Below are positions 60,703-64,000 of a stretch of 64,000 bases of DNA, piece by piece (positions within the stretch are counted from its first letter, which is position 1; the number at the start of each line of letters is the position of its first letter). The stretch comes from Marmoricola sp. URHB0036 (GTDB lineage: Bacteria; Actinomycetota; Actinomycetes; Propionibacteriales; Nocardioidaceae). The notes under the pieces were generated by a model. The model did not search any database. It saw only the letters and a list, made by a program, of their open reading frames with translations, and had not been told where the DNA came from. Position numbers and translations under genes: made by a program. The stretch spans positions 124,001-188,000 of the forward strand of contig NZ_AUEP01000007.1 in the NCBI RefSeq assembly GCF_000426045.1, given 5' to 3'.

Positions 60703-62406
60703 TCACTGGGAGAAGTACCGCGTCGTGGCCCGGAGCTCGTGCCGCGTCAGCCGTCGCTCCTCGGCCGGCGTCAGTCGCCAGGCGGGCGGCAGTGCGACCC
60801 GGCACTCGTGGCGCCGGCAGTCGGAGTAGTCCCGGTAGAGGTCCTTCATGCCGGCGAGCACGGGCGCGTACCTCGGCACTCGGGAGAGGTTCATCAGCTC
60901 GAGGGGGTCGGTCTTGAGGTCGTAGAGCTCGACCTCCCCGGTCGAGTAGCGAGTGAGCTTCCAGCGACCCAGTCGCAGACCGCGGGTGTTCAGCGGCGAC
61001 AGTCCGAGCCGGTGGCGTGCGGCGTACTTTCCCTCGGGCATCATCCCCTCGGTCACCACCGCGCGGTCCCACCCGGTGTCACCGTGGGCGATCAAGCGGT
61101 TCAGGGCAATGCCGTCGGCGCCGGGCATCCGCACTCCGGCGTACGACGCCAGGGTGGGTGCCATGTCGACCGTGGTCACCGGGTCGTAGCGCCGGCCCAC
61201 CGGTACGCCGGGACCGGCGATGATCAGGGGCACGCGGAGGGACGGCTCGTGCAGGTTGATCTTGCCCTGTCGCTTGCGGTGCTCCCCGAGGTAGTAGCCG
61301 TTGTCGGAGGTGAACACGATGACGGTGTTCTGCAGCTGCCCGCTGGCGCTGAGCCGCGAGATGGTGTGGCCGATCTGGACGTCGAGCACGAACAGCGACT
61401 CGGCCCGCTGCCGGGTCACCTCGGCCTCGGCAGCGCGCTCGGCCAGGCTGAGCTCGGGCAGCTTCCGGAGGTAGCGCGGCTTGTCGCTGACGTCCTCCTC
61501 AGCCGAACCCGTCAAGGGCGTCCCGGAGCCGTGGGTGATCTGGCGGTCGAAGCGCCCCTTGACCCAGTCCGGACGCGCCGGGGTGACCCACGTGGTCGTG
61601 TGGCCGTCGCTGCGCAGGCTCGGTCGCGGGTCGTCGGGCTCGACCGGCGAGCCGTGGTGCGGCGCGATCGGCGTCCACCAGATGAACCAGGGCGCCGTGC
61701 CCCGGCCGAGCTCGGTCAGCAGTCGCCGCGTCTGCGACGCCGTCACGCCGGTGGAGTAGCGGCCCGGGAACGACTTGATGCTGCCGTTCACGTTCTCGGC
61801 CAGGTGGAAGTAGTCGTAGGTGTTTCCGCCGTAGGTCTCCCCCGGCTGCCACACGTGGTCGGAGCCGGCCAGCCACTGCGTCCACCCGGGTGGCTCGTAG
61901 TGCAGCGACGACCCACCCGTGCTGCGCAGCGGCTGCTGCCCGTACCCGTTGAGGTACTTGCCGACGAGAGCCGTCCGGTAGCCCGCCTTCTGCAGCACGG
62001 TGGCGATCGTGCGCCGGTCGTGGAACGACGCGAACCCGAACGGATCCTGTGTCGAGTACACGTGGTGGTTGTGGGCGTACTCCCCCGTGAGGAAGCTGGC
62101 GCGCGACGGGCAGCAGAGCGGGTACGGCGCGAAGGAGTTCTCGAAGGTCAGCCCGCGTCGCTGCAGCAGCCGTCGTACGTTCGGCATCCAGCGCAGGTCG
62201 TCCCACCGCATGTCGTCGGCCTCGATGACCAGGACGTTGGGCCGCGGCTGCTTCGGCTCCCGCACGGTCGGCGGCTCGGGCGTGATCAGGGTCTGGCGCG
62301 GATGCGGACGGTGCGGCGACGCGTCAGGACGGCTCGTCCCGCACGCCGACAGGAGGAAGGCCAGGACGCAGACAGCGGCCAGCACCGCGCACCCCCGTCG
62401 ACCCAC
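60703..62406 (-). CDS. Sulfatase family lipoprotein
   Basis: A 567-residue secreted sulfatase. The signal peptide ends in a lipobox (LAFLLSACGTS). VLVIEADDMRWDDL binds metal, and YPLCCPSRASFLTG contains C-x-P-S-R, whose Cys becomes formylglycine. FTSDNGYYLGEHRKRQGK supplies later metal ligands. It should cleave a sulfate ester outside the cell. Start GTG 62406 lies just 2 nt after the tRNA-Thr 3' end, leaving no free ribosome site. GTG at 62385 is an alternative and would still give a short signal peptide. Confidence 0.87.
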   Translation of the reverse strand: MGRRGCAVLAAVCVLAFLLSACGTSRPDASPHRPHPRQTLITPEPPTVREPKQPRPNVLVIEADDMRWDDLRWMPNVRRLLQRRGLTFENSFAPYPLCCPSRASFLTGEYAHNHHVYSTQDPFGFASFHDRRTIATVLQKAGYRTALVGKYLNGYGQQPLRSTGGSSLHYEPPGWTQWLAGSDHVWQPGETYGGNTYDYFHLAENVNGSIKSFPGRYSTGVTASQTRRLLTELGRGTAPWFIWWTPIAPHHGSPVEPDDPRPSLRSDGHTTTWVTPARPDWVKGRFDRQITHGSGTPLTGSAEEDVSDKPRYLRKLPELSLAERAAEAEVTRQRAESLFVLDVQIGHTISRLSASGQLQNTVIVFTSDNGYYLGEHRKRQGKINLHEPSLRVPLIIAGPGVPVGRRYDPVTTVDMAPTLASYAGVRMPGADGIALNRLIAHGDTGWDRAVVTEGMMPEGKYAARHRLGLSPLNTRGLRLGRWKLTRYSTGEVELYDLKTDPLELMNLSRVPRYAPVLAGMKDLYRDYSDCRRHECRVALPPAWRLTPAEERRLTRHELRATTRYFSQ

Positions 62407-62407
62407 G

Positions 62408-62480
62408 AGCCGGTGACAGGAGTCGAACCCGCGACATCCTCCTTACAAGGGAGGCGCTCTACCAACTGAGCTACACCGGC
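62408..62480 (-). tRNA. tRNA-Thr (anticodon TGT)
   Basis: The minus strand reads GCCGGTG (5' acceptor) followed by TAGCTCAGTTGGTAGAGC (D arm), an anticodon arm CCTCC-CTTGTAA-GGAGG with TGT as anticodon, GGGTTCGACTCC-type T arm and CACCGGC T (3' acceptor). It is 73 nt, and CCA is not encoded. The variable loop is short, as in class I tRNAs. It reads ACA and by wobble other ACN threonine codons. Confidence 0.93.
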
Positions 62481-62532
62481 AGGATCGCCCAGCCATGACT
62501 GGCCCGGCGACCGAAGCTCAATCCTAGGTGAC

Positions 62533-64000
62533 TCAGTCCGTGGTGCTCAGGTCGAGCCGGATGTACGGCGCGACCGAGAGCTCGCCCGCGACGGTCACGG
62601 TCACCGGCTGGATGCCGACCGGGCGACCGTCCTTGTAGGTGACGAAGGTGAACTCGGCGTCGCGGCGCAGCTTGCTGCCGAGGGCGATGGCGTAGGCCGC
62701 CCCGCCGGTCGTGCCGTTGGTGTAGGAGTAGCCGACCTTCCCGTTCTCACCGACCACGCGGGTGGGTCCGACCTGACGGTGCAGGTGACCGGCGAGCACC
62801 AGGTCGGTGCAGCCGCGGGCCAGCGCCGTACGACCGAGGTTGGCGTCGTGCACGATCAGCGTGGCGATGCGCTCACCCTGCTTGTCCAGCTCGCAGACGT
62901 CGTCGCCGATCCGCTGCTCCACCTCGTCGAAGCTCAGGCCGGTCGCGTCGCGCCAGCTCCCGAGTCCGCTCGAGCGCGGGTCGTCGACGCCGGTGATCCG
63001 GACGTCCGCGAAGGGCGTGATCGCCTTCCCGGTCAGGTGGGTCCAGCCGAGCGAGGACAGGTGTCGCTTCACGAAGCTGCCGTTGTCGTGGTTGCCCTCG
63101 ATGAAGATGCGATGGTCGTAGCCGTCGAAGGACTTGTCCAGCGAGTCGAGGCTGAACTCCTCCCAGGTCTCGCCGGTCGAGGTGTCGTCGCCCGCGTCCA
63201 GCACCACCGTCGCCCTGGCCTCGTCGGCCACCTTGCGGACCACGGGGTCCATGCCGATGTTGTCGTGCCGGTCACTGACCTCCACCGCGACCGTCTCGCC
63301 CTCGCCCGGCTGGTGCAGCAGACCCTTGATCGAGGGCACCTTGTCCTTGATGCCGGTGAAGAAGACCTTGCTCCGGTCGTAGCTGTCGAACGCGCTGGCG
63401 ATCAGGCGGCGGGTGTCCGAGGTCAGCAGCCCGCCCTGGACCTGCCAGTCCTGGAGGTCCTGGGGGACGGGTACGTCGGGCAGGGCATCCTGCACCGGGA
63501 GCCAGACGTCGCTCGACGCCCGCTCGTGCTCGGGGCGCCACGGCTGCGTCACCAGCAGGGCCACGGCGCCGAGGAGGGCGGCCGCGATCGCTGCGGTGCG
63601 CACCTCGGCCCGCCAGTCGGGAGTCCGCACCCGGCGCCACAGCTCCCTGCGGCGACGACGGCCGACGAGCAGCCACACGCCGATGGGCACCAGCCCGATC
63701 CCGGCCGCTCGCAAGGCCGAGTCGCGAGCCAGCCCGATCACCTCCGAGGTGACCCGCCGCTCCTCGGCACCGGGACGGGCAGCCATCGCGGCGTACCGCT
63801 GCACGAGCTCGCCGGTGCTGTTGGCCGTCGTCTTCTCCAGCACCACCACGACGCCGATGCGGCCGCCGGTCCTCGTGCGCAGGTCCGGCACGTAGGGACC
63901 CATGTCGACGCGCACCCACCCGTCGAGAGTCGGGTGCACGACGGCGTCGTGGCTGGCGACCACGACGTCGGAGCTGGAGTGCGTGAAACCGATGACCCAG
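62533..64000 (-). CDS. Membrane-anchored metallophosphoesterase, N-terminus cut by window edge
   Basis: The frame stays open to the window end, so the true start lies beyond 64000; at least 488 residues are visible. The N-terminal part has SALRAAGIGLVPIGVWLLVG and a second hydrophobic stretch (TAAIAAALLGAVALLVT), likely two membrane helices. The C-terminal part is a calcineurin-like phosphoesterase: VVLDAGDDTSTG, IFIEGNHDNGSF (G-N-H-D) and VLAGHLHRQVG (G-H-x-H). Metal-dependent phosphoester cleavage outside the membrane is likely. The internal GTG at 63963 is not the start. Confidence 0.82.
   Translation of the reverse strand, partial: WVIGFTHSSSDVVVASHDAVVHPTLDGWVRVDMGPYVPDLRTRTGGRIGVVVVLEKTTANSTGELVQRYAAMAARPGAEERRVTSEVIGLARDSALRAAGIGLVPIGVWLLVGRRRRRELWRRVRTPDWRAEVRTAAIAAALLGAVALLVTQPWRPEHERASSDVWLPVQDALPDVPVPQDLQDWQVQGGLLTSDTRRLIASAFDSYDRSKVFFTGIKDKVPSIKGLLHQPGEGETVAVEVSDRHDNIGMDPVVRKVADEARATVVLDAGDDTSTGETWEEFSLDSLDKSFDGYDHRIFIEGNHDNGSFVKRHLSSLGWTHLTGKAITPFADVRITGVDDPRSSGLGSWRDATGLSFDEVEQRIGDDVCELDKQGERIATLIVHDANLGRTALARGCTDLVLAGHLHRQVGPTRVVGENGKVGYSYTNGTTGGAAYAIALGSKLRRDAEFTFVTYKDGRPVGIQPVTVTVAGELSVAPYIRLDLSTTD

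Noticed and set aside
62408..62480. tRNA-linked integrative element
   Set aside because: No integrase gene and no second copy of the tRNA 3' end were seen in the window.

Overview
This window is from a high-GC actinobacterium, most probably Nocardioides or a close relative in the Nocardioidaceae. The evidence is its strong G/C third-position bias, many GTG/TTG starts, 4-nt ATGA/GTGA overlaps, DUF222-HNH (13E12-type) repeat genes, F420-type PPOX proteins, CIRCE-controlled groEL, and a gene neighbourhood matching the actinobacterial sigE region. The DNA looks chromosomal. I see no prophage, transposase, CRISPR array or plasmid gene. About 70 protein genes and one tRNA can be supported; two genes run off the window ends.

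Layout. (1) 1-9.5 kb: a cut-off sulfotransferase, DUF5302, and a DUF2332 gene with a C-terminal frameshift. Next comes a DUF222-HNH gene with related inverted repeats on both sides and a downstream array of about 134-bp repeats, then a truncated haemoglobin and an acyl-CoA dehydrogenase. A minus-strand surface-polymer decoration set follows: nucleotidyltransferase, LicD-methyltransferase fusion, coiled-coil protein, second sulfotransferase. (2) 9.7-23.5 kb: a conserved core block resembling M. tuberculosis Rv1202-Rv1232. It holds a CBS/MgtE-N protein, DUF1003, mrp, tatB, an RCK channel, htrA-rseA-sigE, an O-methyltransferase, pepA, DUF3117, an enoyl-CoA hydratase, a secreted M14 peptidase, a DivIVA-like protein, a LOG-family protein and dapE. 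(3) 23.5-34 kb: small regulators with divergent or linked targets (GAF regulator, ArsR, two HxlR) and a CoxD/CoxE/XdhC/MobA-like maturation set for molybdenum hydroxylases without structural subunits. Also here are alkB, a DMT exporter, an azoreductase and DUF3253.

(4) 34-41.7 kb: a stand-alone groEL behind two CIRCE operators, an APC permease, an SGNH hydrolase, and a minus-strand unit led by a SAM riboswitch: threonine synthase-like PLP enzyme, ThiS/MoaD-type sulfur carrier, PPOX flavoprotein and ATP-grasp ligase. (5) 41.7-50 kb: trehalose genes otsB and otsA, a LytR-C protein with DUF3263, a Gfo/Idh/MocA oxidoreductase, an FMN-binding glutamate synthase family protein, a PhaC-like hydrolase and an SGNH lipase. 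(6) 50-64 kb: a pair of DUF4239-like membrane proteins, a GPH-type transporter overlapping a sphingosine-phosphate-lyase-like decarboxylase, and ung. A LigB-type dioxygenase follows, then a palindrome cassette, an aldehyde dehydrogenase/GMC oxidoreductase pair under a TetR-type operator, and pdxY. Last are a lipoprotein sulfatase abutting tRNA-Thr(TGT) and a cut-off metallophosphoesterase.

The most interesting candidates are the SAM-riboswitch-controlled PLP enzyme plus sulfur-carrier unit, which may be a thiocarboxylate route to homocysteine; the HNH gene with its repeat surroundings; and the LicD-methyltransferase cassette. Function calls rest on reading motifs by eye; no database search was run.
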